Assembly (NCBI RefSeq): GCF_020524165.1
Contig: NZ_JAIVKU010000011.1
Span: 1 to 34,176, forward strand
Reading direction: 5' to 3'
Length of the DNA: 34,176 nucleotides
Source: Guptibacillus hwajinpoensis
GTDB taxonomy: Bacteria > Bacillota > Bacilli > Bacillales > Guptibacillaceae
Positions within the stretch are counted from its first letter, which is position 1. Each line of letters begins with the position of its first letter. The notes beneath the pieces were generated by a model. That model saw only the letters and a program-made list of their open reading frames with translations, ran no database searches and was not told where the DNA came from. A program made the position numbers and the translations under genes. This document shows, in pieces, positions 7,889 to 16,313 of this stretch.

Positions 7889-8148
7889 GTTCGTTCACCT
7901 CTATTTCCTTCCCTATGACTGTAAAACGGACAGTAAGGATAAGCTGATCTTCGTTTACTACCGATTATTCGGCATTATCCGACGTTCCTTTAAGTTTACC
8001 GCAGAGAGGACTGACGGGGCAACTAAACGAATGTGCATGGTTTAACAAAAAAAGTCATTAAAAAAACAGCAAAAACGTAAGAAATGGTGTATAGTCACAA
8101 GTAGCAGTATTAACCTTCTATCATCTCAGTATGAGGAAAGGGGCAAAC

Positions 8149-8631
8149 ATGAGTTCATTTACTCACTTTAATGAAGAAGGCCGAGCAAGAATGGTCGATA
8201 TTACGGATAAAACTCCCTCAGTCCGGACGGCTACAGCCCGTACGAGCGTTCAGGTGAGTGAACAAATTTATTCCGGTATACAGTCGGGAACGATGAAGAA
8301 AGGCGATGTCCTTCAAGTCGCTCAAATAGCCGGCATTATGGCAGCAAAAAAAACATCAGATCTCATCCCTATGTGTCATCCGATAGCGCTTTCTGGCGTT
8401 GACCTTCATTTTGACTGGCAGGAGAAATCATCCTCTTATGCGCTAATGATAGAGGCTCATGTAAAAACGAGCGGAAGCACTGGTGTTGAAATGGAAGCGC
8501 TGACGGCAGCGTCAGCAGCGGCTTTGACCGTCTATGATATGTGCAAAGCGGTGGATAAAGGTATCGTTATCGGGGAAACCTATCTTGTTACGAAAACAGG
8601 AGGTAAAAGCGGGGATTATACGCGCAAATAA
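8149..8631 (+). CDS. moaC: Cyclic pyranopterin monophosphate synthase
   Basis: MoaC acts after MoaA in molybdenum cofactor synthesis, forming cyclic pyranopterin monophosphate. The 160-residue protein shows the family motifs ARMVDITDK, LIPMCHPI, and GVEMEALTAASAAALTVYDMCKA, and ends with a TKTGGKSG segment. ATG 8149 follows GAGGAAAGGGG at good spacing. The longer frame start at 8131 would include that ribosome binding site and is unlikely. No other moa or moe gene is in the window. rex follows 39 bases later, in the same order I recall for B. subtilis. Confidence 0.95.
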   Translation: MSSFTHFNEEGRARMVDITDKTPSVRTATARTSVQVSEQIYSGIQSGTMKKGDVLQVAQIAGIMAAKKTSDLIPMCHPIALSGVDLHFDWQEKSSSYALMIEAHVKTSGSTGVEMEALTAASAAALTVYDMCKAVDKGIVIGETYLVTKTGGKSGDYTRK

Positions 8632-8670
8632 GGTGACGATGGAGCGAGGAGATCAATATGGAGGTAGTTT

Positions 8671-9309
8671 ATGGATATTGATCAGACAAAAATTCCGCAG
8701 GCGACAGCAAAAAGACTGCCGCTCTATTATCGATATTTAAAGAATTTAAGTGCATCAGGAAAGCAACGAGTCTCCTCAGCAGAGCTAAGTGATGCCATCA
8801 AAGTAGATTCTGCAACAATACGAAGAGACTTTAGTTATTTTGGCGCTCTTGGTAAAAAAGGCTATGGGTACAACGTTCATTATTTGTTATCCTTTTTTAG
8901 TAAGACTCTTGATCAGGATGAAACGACAAAAGTCGCACTGATTGGTGTTGGGAATCTTGGTACAGCTTTCCTTCACTATAATTTCATAAAAAATAATAAT
9001 ACCAAGATTGAACTTGCATTTGATGCCGATTCTGAAAAAGTAGGACAAGAGATCGGTGGAGTACCCGTTTATCACATTGATGAATTTCAAAAGCGTTTGA
9101 AAGAAAATGATGTTTCTGTCGTGATCTTAACAGTCCCTGTCCATGTCGCTCAGTCCATTGCAGATCAAATGGATGAGACAGGCATCAAAGGGATATTGAA
9201 TTTTACTCCTGCTCGTTTAACAGTGCCAGATCATATTCGCGTTCATCACATTGATTTGGCAGTCGAATTACAGGCACTCGTCTATTTCATGAAGCATTAT
9301 CCAGTATAA
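8671..9309 (+). CDS. rex: Redox-sensing transcriptional repressor Rex
   Basis: Rex represses fermentation and respiration genes and releases DNA when NADH is high. The 212-residue protein has an N-terminal winged helix with the recognition segment VDSATIRRDFSYFG (45-58), a Rossmann NAD(H) site GVGNLG at 92-97, and a C-terminal domain-swap helix (AVELQALVYFM). ATG 8671 follows GGAGGTAG. It is 39 bases after moaC and just upstream of tatA. No full Rex operator (TTGTGAA-N-TTCACAA type) was seen in the window. Confidence 0.96.
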   Translation: MDIDQTKIPQATAKRLPLYYRYLKNLSASGKQRVSSAELSDAIKVDSATIRRDFSYFGALGKKGYGYNVHYLLSFFSKTLDQDETTKVALIGVGNLGTAFLHYNFIKNNNTKIELAFDADSEKVGQEIGGVPVYHIDEFQKRLKENDVSVVILTVPVHVAQSIADQMDETGIKGILNFTPARLTVPDHIRVHHIDLAVELQALVYFMKHYPV

Positions 9310-9333
9310 GTACATGATAAGGAGGTGACACGC

Positions 9334-9516
9334 ATGGGAATGGGTGGCGCAAGTATCGCATTAGTTGCCGTGGTTGCTTTAATTATTTTCGGACCGAAGA
9401 AATTACCTGAGCTAGGTAAAGCAGCAGGAAATACACTTCGTGAGTTTAAAAATGCAACAAAAGGTTTAGCGGATGATGACGATGAACCAAACGAAAAGAA
9501 AAATAACGACAAGTAA
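9334..9516 (+). CDS. tatA: Twin-arginine translocase subunit TatA
   Basis: TatA forms the pore part of the Tat system, which exports folded proteins with twin-arginine signals. The 60-residue protein has a very short N terminus, one membrane helix (about 5-19, ASIALVAVVALIIFG), the FGPKKLPELGKAAG hinge and amphipathic helix, and an acidic then lysine-rich tail. GTG 9325 is in frame, but it lies within AAGGAGGTGA, the ribosome binding site of ATG 9334. tatC follows 20 bases later, so this is a minimal TatA-TatC pair. Confidence 0.94.
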   Translation: MGMGGASIALVAVVALIIFGPKKLPELGKAAGNTLREFKNATKGLADDDDEPNEKKNNDK

Positions 9517-9536
9517 TCGGTTAGGACGGATAGTGA

Positions 9537-10304
9537 ATGGAGGATCAGAAGCAATCCATCTATGATCATTTAGAAGAATTAAGAAAACGAATTATCATTA
9601 CAGTCGTTTTCTTAATTCTTTCCTTTATTGCGGGGCTGTTTCTGGCTAAGCCAGTCATTGTATTTTTGCAACATGCTCCTGAAGCGCAGGGTATACCGAT
9701 GAACGCGTTTCATCTTACTGACCCACTGAAAGTATATTTCAGCTTCGCCTTTTTAATTGCTTTTATTATGACATCACCCCTGGCACTTTATCAGCTATGG
9801 GCGTTTATTTCACCTGGTTTATTTGAACATGAACGGAAAGTAACCTTATCGTATATTCCAGCAGTATTTCTGTTATTTCTTGGTGGCGTATCTTTTTCTT
9901 ATTTTGTTCTCTTTCCATTTGTGATTGACTTCGTAGGAAATCTTGCTCAGAGTCTTAACATTCAAGAAATGTATGGAGCCAATCAATATTTTAGCTTCCT
10001 GTTTCAATTAACTCTGCCGTTTGGATTTGTCTTTCAGTTGCCAGTGATTGTGCTTTTCTTTACAAGACTTGGGATGTTAAATCCAGCGATGCTTGTCCAA
10101 ATTCGCAAGTATGCGTACTTTGTACTCCTTGTGATCGCAGGCATGATCACACCACCTGAAATCATTTCACATCTTATGGTTACTGTACCGCTACTGCTTC
10201 TTTATGAATTTAGTATAATCGTGTCACGATACGGGTATCGAAAAAGGTTGCAGGCAGAAGCGAAGCGCATTCTTGAGGAAGCTCAGGAAGAAGGAAATCA
10301 ATAA
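9537..10304 (+). CDS. tatC: Twin-arginine translocase subunit TatC
   Basis: TatC is the multi-spanning receptor that recognises twin-arginine signal peptides. The 255-residue protein begins with the conserved cytoplasmic motif YDHLEELRKR and has six hydrophobic segments. It includes SPLALYQLWAFISPGL, where Phe, Pro and Gly are family-conserved, and a GMITPPE segment near the end. Its Shine-Dalgarno sequence is weak (TAGGACGG), so translation may depend on coupling to tatA. It ends just before a bidirectional terminator shared with the convergent ydiK. Confidence 0.95.
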   Translation: MEDQKQSIYDHLEELRKRIIITVVFLILSFIAGLFLAKPVIVFLQHAPEAQGIPMNAFHLTDPLKVYFSFAFLIAFIMTSPLALYQLWAFISPGLFEHERKVTLSYIPAVFLLFLGGVSFSYFVLFPFVIDFVGNLAQSLNIQEMYGANQYFSFLFQLTLPFGFVFQLPVIVLFFTRLGMLNPAMLVQIRKYAYFVLLVIAGMITPPEIISHLMVTVPLLLLYEFSIIVSRYGYRKRLQAEAKRILEEAQEEGNQ

Positions 10305-10310
10305 ATGCAA

Positions 10311-10346
10311 AACAAAAAGCGGTAGGGATTCCTACCGCTTTTTGTT
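10311..10346. terminator. Bidirectional terminator between tatC and ydiK
   Basis: A long hairpin, AAAAGCGGTAGG-GATT-CCTACCGCTTTT, is flanked by A-rich and T-rich runs and can serve both convergent genes. The ydiK stop codon (10332-10334, minus) lies in the stem. Confidence 0.9.
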
Positions 10347-10556
10347 TTCGTCTTTTTTCTTAAGTTTTGTAATTCGTTTTTTAAGAACGAAGAAGCGGAT
10401 GGCATAAACGAAATCGATAGTGGCAAGAACCATCAATAGAATCGTATAAAAGCTCCACATTTCGCCGTCACTACTTGAGCTATGAATGGCGAGGTAGGTG
10501 AAAAGCGAGCCGAGTCCTAAATAGAAAAAACCCATAACAATTGGTGAGAGTTTCAT
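10332..10556 (-). CDS. ydiK: Small two-pass membrane protein, YdiK family
   Basis: This 74-residue protein has two predicted membrane helices (about 5-24 and 34-57) joined by a short polar loop, and a highly basic tail (KKRITKLKKKDENKKR). That fits the YdiK / DUF4305 family of Bacillaceae, of unknown function. Its ATG overlaps the ydiL stop by four bases (ATGA), so the two are translationally coupled. Identity rests on topology, position and resemblance to B. subtilis ydiK rather than a known activity. Confidence 0.8.
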   Translation of the reverse strand: MKLSPIVMGFFYLGLGSLFTYLAIHSSSSDGEMWSFYTILLMVLATIDFVYAIRFFVLKKRITKLKKKDENKKR

Positions 10557-11263
10557 GAAAAGAGTCCTCCAATAAACGATTGCGTCTGATTAAGCTGTTT
10601 TTCCATCTCCATAATATCATCAGCAAAATAGACGTTAATTAACACAACAAACGTGTTCATCGTCATGTGTGCAATAATCGGTACGATCAGACGCTTTGTT
10701 TTCACATAGAGAAATGCAAAGGTTAGACCCATTGCTGTATAGATGAGAATGTGAGAAAAGTCAAAGTGAATCGCCGCGAAAATAACAGAGCTAAGAATGC
10801 CGGCGATCCAGAAGTTAAATCGTTTATACAATGATCCGAAAATAACTTTTCGGAAAACGATTTCTTCGAGTATGGGTCCAATAATGGACGTCACGATAAT
10901 AAAGATAGGAGAAGCTTTTGCCACTTCTATCAGCATTTCTGTATTCTCAGAGCCTGGATCAATACCGAATACATTCATCTCAATCATGGCCGCCACAATT
11001 TGAGAAGCATAAGCCATGACTACACCTAGAATACTCCAACCTACGGCCTGACCACCGGAAACGCGAGTTGAGCGTTCAAACGGAACGTCGGGAGTGGAGC
11101 GGAGGAGGAATAACATAATAACCAAGGCAGTAAGAAAACTAAAAACTGACCATATCACAACGGGATCAGCTATGTTAAGTTTTTGAAGTAATGGAACACC
11201 TACAAGCCCTGAAAGCTGCATGACAATATAGGTAATCAATATAGTCCAATAATGTTTGGCCAA
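10553..11263 (-). CDS. ydiL: CPBP family intramembrane metalloprotease (YdiL)
   Basis: This 236-residue membrane protein has about six to eight hydrophobic segments and the CPBP (CAAX prenyl protease / bacteriocin-processing, Abi) motifs. These are EEIVFR with the paired glutamates and arginine, HFDFSH, and HMTMN with metal-ligand histidine and asparagine. The start is TTG at 11263, preceded on the minus strand by AAAGGAG nine bases upstream. No in-frame ATG is better placed. Substrates are unknown. The leader contains a small TGCCTT-A-AAGGCA inverted repeat at 11289-11301. Confidence 0.88.
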   Translation of the reverse strand: MAKHYWTILITYIVMQLSGLVGVPLLQKLNIADPVVIWSVFSFLTALVIMLFLLRSTPDVPFERSTRVSGGQAVGWSILGVVMAYASQIVAAMIEMNVFGIDPGSENTEMLIEVAKASPIFIIVTSIIGPILEEIVFRKVIFGSLYKRFNFWIAGILSSVIFAAIHFDFSHILIYTAMGLTFAFLYVKTKRLIVPIIAHMTMNTFVVLINVYFADDIMEMEKQLNQTQSFIGGLFS

Positions 11264-11489
11264 GAAGCATAACTCCTTTAAATGGTTTCAATGCCTTAAA
11301 GGCACTTTGCATACTCGTATTAGTTTAACACACTTTTAAAAGGGAATGCCGTTCATAAGACTTCCTAAACTGTTTAAAGCGTTTAATCGAATTTCCTCGA
11401 AAAACAGGTCAGAAGTCTTATCTTTTTATGTCAGATCTTGGCGAGTAGGGAAGAAAAGAAAAAACTGAAAAAAAAATCAACTTTACTAC
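11264..11489. other. Intergenic region between ydiL and the groE promoter
   Basis: This divergent spacer is AT-rich. It should hold the ydiL promoter on the minus strand, but I see no convincing -35/-10 pair there. No coding potential, repeat or riboswitch is visible apart from the small inverted repeat in the ydiL leader. Confidence 0.4.
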
Positions 11490-11518
11490 TTGCAAATAGA
11501 TAGTGAATTATTTATTAT
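11490..11518 (+). promoter_or_regulatory. Sigma-A promoter of groES-groEL
   Basis: TTGCAA (11490-11495), a 17-base spacer and TATTAT (11513-11518). The predicted start point falls at the left edge of the CIRCE element, the arrangement expected for HrcA repression. Confidence 0.8.
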
Positions 11519-11527
11519 ATACATGTG

Positions 11528-11554
11528 TTAGCACTCGACGATGGTGAGTGCTAA
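11528..11554 (+). promoter_or_regulatory. CIRCE operator (HrcA binding site)
   Basis: A perfect TTAGCACTC-N9-GAGTGCTAA inverted repeat, identical to the CIRCE consensus. The heat-shock repressor HrcA, whose gene is not in this window, binds it. It covers the start of the groE transcript. Confidence 0.97.
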
Positions 11555-11598
11555 AAAACGAATCAAACCATAATTTCCATCTGAGGAGGGTGTTTGAG

Positions 11599-11886
11599 TT
11601 GTTAAAGCCTTTAGGTGATCGTGTTGTCATCGAACCAATTCAATTAGAAGAAAAAACGTCTAGTGGGATCGTGCTTCCGGATTCTGCGAAAGAAAAGCCA
11701 CAAGAAGGTCGCGTCGTTTCTGTAGGTAGCGGTGCACTAACTGATGGTGGAGAGCGTGTCGCTCTTGAAGTATCAGAAGGCGATGCAGTTATTTACAGCA
11801 AATATGCTGGTACTGAAGTAAAGTATGACGGTAAAGAGTATCTAATCCTTCGTGAGAATGACATTCTTGCAGTCGTAAGTAAGTAA
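11599..11886 (+). CDS. groES: Co-chaperonin GroES
   Basis: GroES is the 10-kDa heptameric lid of the GroEL folding chamber. The 95-residue protein starts MLKPLGDRVVIEP. It contains the mobile loop EEKTSSGIVLPDSAKEKPQ and the YLILRENDILAV C terminus. The frame opens at 11548, within CIRCE, but GAGGAGGG at 11583-11590 is spaced for the TTG at 11599. TTG gives the family's normal length, and I recall a TTG start in B. subtilis groES as well. groEL follows 43 bases later. Confidence 0.96.
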   Translation: MLKPLGDRVVIEPIQLEEKTSSGIVLPDSAKEKPQEGRVVSVGSGALTDGGERVALEVSEGDAVIYSKYAGTEVKYDGKEYLILRENDILAVVSK

Positions 11887-11929
11887 CCACAAAAAATAAA
11901 AGCACTACATACATTTAGGAGGGTAACAA

Positions 11930-13573
11930 ATGGCAAAAGATATTAAGTTCAGTGAAGAAGCCCGTCGCGCAATGCTTCGCGGTGTTGATTCTCTTGCGAA
12001 TGCAGTTAAAGTTACACTCGGACCAAAGGGACGTAACGTTGTCCTCGAGAAGAAATTCGGATCTCCACTTATCACAAATGATGGTGTAACGATCGCGAAA
12101 GAAATTGAGCTTGAAGATGCATTCGAAAACATGGGTGCAAAGCTTGTAGCTGAAGTAGCTAGCAAAACAAATGATGTTGCTGGTGACGGTACAACAACTG
12201 CTACCGTTCTTGCACAAGCTATGGTACGCGAAGGTCTTAAAAACGTAGCATCTGGTGCGAACCCTATGGTTATCCGTAAGGGTATCGAGAAAGCTACAAG
12301 AGCTGCTGTTGAAGAGCTCAAAAACATTTCTAAGCCAATCGAAGGCAAAGAGTCAATCGCACAAGTTGCGTCCATCTCTGCTGCTGACGAAGAAGTAGGT
12401 CAATTGATCGCTGAAGCAATGGAGCGCGTTGGTAACGATGGCGTTATCACTGTTGAAGAATCAAAAGGATTTGCTACTGAGCTTGAAGTAGTAGAAGGTA
12501 TGCAGTTTGATCGCGGATATGCATCTCCATACATGGTTACAGATTCCGACAAAATGGAAGCTGTTCTAGAAGATCCATATATCCTCATTACGGACAAGAA
12601 GATCGCGAGCATTCAAGATGTACTACCTGTACTTGAGCAAGTGGTCCAACAAGGTAAACCACTTCTTATGATTGCTGAAGACGTTGAAGGTGAAGCTCTA
12701 GCAACACTTGTTGTGAACAAGCTTCGCGGAACGTTTAACGCAGTAGCTGTTAAAGCTCCAGGATTCGGTGACCGTCGTAAAGCGATGCTTGAAGACATCG
12801 GTACACTAACTGGCGCTGAAGTGATCACTGAAGATCTTGGTCTTGACCTTAAACAAGCGAACATCACTCAGCTTGGTCGTGCTTCGAAAGTTGTTGTAAC
12901 GAAAGAAAATACAACAATCGTTGAAGGTTCTGGCGAAACAGACAAGATTGCTGGTCGCGTAAACCAAATCAAAGCTCAGCTAGAAGAAACAACTTCTGAG
13001 TTCGATAAAGAAAAGCTTCAGGAACGTCTTGCTAAGCTTGCTGGCGGCGTAGCTGTCATCAAAGTTGGTGCGGCAACTGAAACGGAATTGAAAGAGCGTA
13101 AACTTCGCATTGAAGATGCTCTTAACTCAACTCGCGCAGCGGTTGAAGAAGGAATCGTATCCGGTGGTGGTACAGCACTAGTGAACGTCGTTAAGGCTGT
13201 TCAAGCTGTTGAAGCTACTGGTGACGAAGCTACTGGCGTTAAGATTGTTCTTCGTGCTCTTGAAGAGCCAATCCGTCAGATCTCTCACAACGCTGGTCTT
13301 GAAGGATCTGTTGTGGTTGAGCGCCTTAAGAGCGAAAAAATCGGTATTGGCTTCAACGCCCTTACTGGTGAGTGGGTAAACATGGTTGACGCTGGTATCG
13401 TTGACCCTACAAAAGTAACGCGTTCTGCTCTACAAAATGCAGCATCTGTATCGGCTATGCTTCTTACAACAGAAGCCGTTATCGCTGATAAGCCTGAGGA
13501 AAATGCAGGCGGCGGTGGCATGCCTGATATGGGCGGCATGGGTGGAATGGGCGGTATGGGCGGCATGATGTAA
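11930..13573 (+). CDS. groEL: Chaperonin GroEL
   Basis: GroEL forms the double heptameric ring that folds cytosolic proteins with GroES and ATP. The 547-residue protein is full length. It has KFSEEARRAMLRGVD at the start, the ATP-site segments TLGPKGRNVVLEK and VAGDGTTTATVLAQ, and GGGTALVN. The flexible glycine-methionine tail is made of repeated GGM units and ends GGMM. AGGAGGG precedes ATG 11930. A strong terminator follows. It is the only groEL in the window, under CIRCE control with groES. Confidence 0.98.
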   Translation: MAKDIKFSEEARRAMLRGVDSLANAVKVTLGPKGRNVVLEKKFGSPLITNDGVTIAKEIELEDAFENMGAKLVAEVASKTNDVAGDGTTTATVLAQAMVREGLKNVASGANPMVIRKGIEKATRAAVEELKNISKPIEGKESIAQVASISAADEEVGQLIAEAMERVGNDGVITVEESKGFATELEVVEGMQFDRGYASPYMVTDSDKMEAVLEDPYILITDKKIASIQDVLPVLEQVVQQGKPLLMIAEDVEGEALATLVVNKLRGTFNAVAVKAPGFGDRRKAMLEDIGTLTGAEVITEDLGLDLKQANITQLGRASKVVVTKENTTIVEGSGETDKIAGRVNQIKAQLEETTSEFDKEKLQERLAKLAGGVAVIKVGAATETELKERKLRIEDALNSTRAAVEEGIVSGGGTALVNVVKAVQAVEATGDEATGVKIVLRALEEPIRQISHNAGLEGSVVVERLKSEKIGIGFNALTGEWVNMVDAGIVDPTKVTRSALQNAASVSAMLLTTEAVIADKPEENAGGGGMPDMGGMGGMGGMGGMM

Positions 13574-13612
13574 TTCATGCTCCCATCTGCTCAGAATATC
13601 TCTGAGTGAATG

Positions 13613-13653
13613 GAAAGCTTCCTCCAGTTTTATAACTGGGGGGAGCTTTTTTT
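13613..13653 (+). terminator. groE operon terminator
   Basis: An AAAGCT(T)CC(T)CCAGTT arm pairs with AACTGG(G)GG(G)AGCTTT and is followed by T residues, 40 bases after the groEL stop. Confidence 0.88.
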
Positions 13654-13704
13654 ATATGAATTAAAATTGTAGCAGTTTAATAAAAGACAACGTCTTAATA
13701 CTTA

Positions 13705-13739
13705 CAAAAACCAGATAAGCTAGAGCTTATCTGGTTTTT
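13705..13739. terminator. Second hairpin terminator downstream of groEL
   Basis: AAAAACCAGATAAGC and GCTTATCTGGTTTTT form a near-perfect hairpin with a T run on the plus strand and an A run before it. It could back up the groE terminator or insulate the lut region. No gene between the two terminators is visible. Confidence 0.75.
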
Positions 13740-13787
13740 GTTCAGGCCAGAAGAACAACCTCGGAAGATGGAACCAATAAAAAAAGC

Positions 13788-13815
13788 TTGTAATAAAAGG
13801 GATAGTCAGTATAAA
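13788..13815 (+). promoter_or_regulatory. Likely lutP promoter
   Basis: TTGTAA (13788-13793), 16 bases, TATAAA (13810-13815). TAAAAT at 13812-13817 with an 18-base spacer is an alternative -10. The predicted start point falls at or inside the LutR operator palindrome. Confidence 0.55.
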
Positions 13816-13820
13816 ATAAA

Positions 13821-13847
13821 ACAACAGGTCATCAGATGACCTGTTGT
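13821..13847. promoter_or_regulatory. LutR operator upstream of lutP (27-base perfect palindrome)
   Basis: Positions 13821-13847 form a perfect inverted repeat around TCATC-A-GATGA (13829-13839). From established knowledge as I recall it, TCATC-N-GATGA is the binding core of the B. subtilis lactate regulator LutR. The same 13-base sequence GTCATCAGATGAC recurs before lutA. It sits just after the -10 box, so bound repressor should block transcription. Confidence 0.8.
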
Positions 13848-13860
13848 TATTAAGATCAAC

Positions 13861-13874
13861 TGAAAGCGCTAACA
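13861..13874. promoter_or_regulatory. cre site (CcpA) in the lutP leader
   Basis: TGAAAGCGCTAACA matches the catabolite-responsive element consensus TGWAANCGNTNWCA at every position. Placed downstream of the promoter and operator, it predicts CcpA roadblock repression of lactate uptake when preferred sugars are present. Confidence 0.8.
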
Positions 13875-13905
13875 AGTTGTGAAATTATGAAGTGGAGGGA
13901 TGTTG

Positions 13906-15492
13906 ATGTTATTACTTGTTGCTTTAAGTGCCATTTTAGCCCCATTTCTCTTTCTAGTGCTCCTTCGAATGCCGGCTAAACAGGGAATGTTTTTCAGCGC
14001 AATTATTGTTATCATCTTATCTTTTTTTGTATGGGGAGTAGAAGGAGACGTCATTTTAGCGTCTGTTTTGGAGGGATCGCATAAGGCGCTCACGATTTTA
14101 TTTATTTTGTTCGGGGCGATCGCATTATTAAATACCCTTCGTCGAACGGGTGCTGTGAATCGCATTAATCAAGGGTTTCGAAATATTTCAACTGATATGA
14201 GGGTCCAAATTGTCATTGTCGCTTTTTTATTTGGCGCTTTAATTGAAGGGGCTGCAGGATTTGGTACTCCAGCGGCGCTCACAGGACCACTGCTTGTCGC
14301 GTTAGGTTTTACACCGATGGCAGCTGCGGCCATTGCTCTGATTGCAGATAGTTCGTCTGTTTCTTATGGTGCTGTCGGTACGCCAATTCAAGTTGGGCTT
14401 AGTAATCTACCAGATGCAGGTTTATCTTTTTATCAAGGAATTGGTGTGCAAATTGCTTTCTTTGATTTATTTGCCGGTACGTTTATTCCGTTTATATTAG
14501 TTGTCGTTCTAACTGTCTTTTTTGGAAAGAAGAAGGGGTTGAAAGATGCCGTTGAGATGCTGCCATGGACTTTTATGATTGGACTTACTTATACGTCATC
14601 GGCGTATCTCTATGCGGTTTTGTTCGGTCATGAGTTTGTTGCGATCTTAGCTTCTCTTACTGGTTTAGTTGTCGCTACTCTCACTGCAAAGAAAGGATTT
14701 TTGCTTCCAAAGACTTCATGGCAGGATGCCCTTCAGGAGGATTTTGTGATTGAAGAAAAAGGCTCGAACATGGGATTAGCATCCGCGTGGTCTCCTTACT
14801 TGATTATTGTAGGTCTATTGTTAATGACGCGAATTGTACCTGCCATCAAAAACTTTACCTTAGATTGGCTGGATTTATCCTGGACGAATATTATCGGGAT
14901 CGAAGGGATAACGTCCAAGTGGCAAGTTTTGTATTCACCAGGTACGGTATTAATTTTGGCAACAATCATTGCCGTGGTCATTCAACGAAAATCCTTTCGT
15001 CATTTTTCGGCTGCTGCAAAGGAATCGATTATATCGATGAAAGATGCCGCATTAGCGTTATTGGCAACCTTAGCTCTTGTACAAGTTTTTACGAACACAG
15101 GCATGAATGCGAATGAATTGATTAGCATGCCTCAATACATAGCGCAAACCCTTGCGAGTGGATTTGGTTCCATGTGGGTACTTGCGGCTCCGTTTCTGGG
15201 TGAATTAGGAGCCTTTATTACCGGAAGTGCAACCGTGTCAACGCTAACGTTTTCACCGATCCAATATAGTATTGCAGAGGAAACGGCCCTTGCGAAGGAT
15301 ACGATTTTATCCTTACAAGTCATTGGCGCTGCTGCAGGTAATATGATTTGCGTTCATAACGTGGTTGCAGCAGGTACGGTTGTTGGGCTTTCTGGAAAAG
15401 AAGGGGATATCATTCGAAAAACGCTATTGCCTGCTTTACTATACGGACTATTAGTAGGGGTAGCCGCTTTTGTTACGACGATGGTGTTTTAA
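13906..15492 (+). CDS. lutP: L-lactate permease
   Basis: This 528-residue protein of the LctP family imports L-lactate with protons. It has a dozen or more hydrophobic segments and the family motifs GALIEGAAGFGTPAALTGPLL and SSSVSYGAVGTPIQ. The late segment ELGAFITGSATVSTLTFSPIQ and the C-terminal AAAGNMICVHNVVAA are also characteristic. ATG 13900 is directly on the GGAGGG ribosome binding site, so ATG 13906 with six-base spacing is the better start. Its promoter carries a LutR operator and a cre site. The regulator lutR and the lutABC genes follow on the same strand. Confidence 0.93.
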   Translation: MLLLVALSAILAPFLFLVLLRMPAKQGMFFSAIIVIILSFFVWGVEGDVILASVLEGSHKALTILFILFGAIALLNTLRRTGAVNRINQGFRNISTDMRVQIVIVAFLFGALIEGAAGFGTPAALTGPLLVALGFTPMAAAAIALIADSSSVSYGAVGTPIQVGLSNLPDAGLSFYQGIGVQIAFFDLFAGTFIPFILVVVLTVFFGKKKGLKDAVEMLPWTFMIGLTYTSSAYLYAVLFGHEFVAILASLTGLVVATLTAKKGFLLPKTSWQDALQEDFVIEEKGSNMGLASAWSPYLIIVGLLLMTRIVPAIKNFTLDWLDLSWTNIIGIEGITSKWQVLYSPGTVLILATIIAVVIQRKSFRHFSAAAKESIISMKDAALALLATLALVQVFTNTGMNANELISMPQYIAQTLASGFGSMWVLAAPFLGELGAFITGSATVSTLTFSPIQYSIAEETALAKDTILSLQVIGAAAGNMICVHNVVAAGTVVGLSGKEGDIIRKTLLPALLYGLLVGVAAFVTTMVF

Positions 15493-15566
15493 TGACCCGA
15501 TAACTTTTCCAATTGTCTGTTTTAGAGTAAAATAGAAGTAACACATGATGGGAAGTTGGAGGAAGA

Positions 15567-16274
15567 ATGGTGAATTATAAACCGATTCGATCGAAAAAAA
15601 TCTATGAACAAGTCGCAGATTCTCTCCTCGAATCGTTAAAAAATGGCACGTTAAAGTCTGGAGATAAACTCGATAGCGTGGAAGTGTTAGCTAAAAACTT
15701 CAATGTTGGAAGGTCAGCTATTCGAGAATCGTTAAGTGCGCTTCGGGCAATGGGCATTCTTGAAATGCGACAGGGAGAAGGGACGTATGTGAAGTCCTTT
15801 GATGCCTCACGTTTTTCGCTTCCTGTATCCGTAGCTTTTTTGATGAAGTCAGAGGATCTGAAGGAACTATTGGAAGTACGAAAGATTCTAGAAGTTGGCG
15901 CAGCGGGATCAGCAGCTTCCTCACATAAAGAAGAAGATTTGTCTCCGATGAAGGATGCCCTTAGGAAGATGGAAGAGGCAAAGGGCAGTGGTGAGATTGG
16001 GGATCAGGCTGATTTAGCGTTTCATATGGCGTTAGTGAAAGCCACTCACAACCACATGCTTATTAATTTAATGAACAGTGTTTCTGAAATTATGATGCAG
16101 GCGATGCGAGAAACGCGAAAATTACTTCATACGCCTGAAGGCACGGAACGTTTGTTGCAGGAACATCAAACAATCTTAGCTGCGATTGAATCTCGTCATG
16201 AGGAAAAAGCACGGGAGGCAATGTTAGCGCATCTTAACAATGTGGAAGATTCATTAGCCAATTTTATAAAATAA
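15567..16274 (+). CDS. lutR: GntR/FadR-family transcriptional regulator of lactate utilisation
   Basis: This 235-residue protein has an N-terminal GntR winged helix (about 8-78, with NVGRSAIRESLSALRAMGILE and RQGEGTYV). Its C-terminal all-helical FCD ligand domain includes ADLAFHMALVKATHNHML, with Asp and His residues that bind metal and ligand in this family. It lies between lutP and lutABC, and TCATCAGATGA operators flank it on both sides, so it is almost certainly the lactate-responsive LutR. ATG 15567 follows TTGGAGG. A weak promoter (TTTTCC, 17 bases, TAAAAT) lies just upstream, so it may have its own transcript. Confidence 0.88.
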   Translation: MVNYKPIRSKKIYEQVADSLLESLKNGTLKSGDKLDSVEVLAKNFNVGRSAIRESLSALRAMGILEMRQGEGTYVKSFDASRFSLPVSVAFLMKSEDLKELLEVRKILEVGAAGSAASSHKEEDLSPMKDALRKMEEAKGSGEIGDQADLAFHMALVKATHNHMLINLMNSVSEIMMQAMRETRKLLHTPEGTERLLQEHQTILAAIESRHEEKAREAMLAHLNNVEDSLANFIK

Positions 16275-16307
16275 AGGAATCTGATACAAACAGTTTCCTT
16301 TTTATTT
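16274..16307 (+). terminator. Terminator of lutR
   Basis: AAGGAA(T)CTG (16274-16283) pairs with CAG(T)TTCCTT (16291-16300), with one T-T mismatch, followed by TTTATTT. It separates lutR from lutABC. Confidence 0.7.
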
Positions 16308-16313
16308 CTCTTA

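Noticed and set aside
11379..11392. AAAGCGTTTAAT-like sequence upstream of groES as a possible cre site.
   Set aside because: It misses the conserved TG and CA ends of the cre consensus, with three mismatches.
13877..13892. TTGTGAAATTATGAAG before lutP resembles a Rex operator.
   Set aside because: Only the left half (TTGTGAA) matches. The right half lacks TTCACAA, and the site runs into the ribosome binding site. It is worth recording because rex is in this window, but not enough to call.
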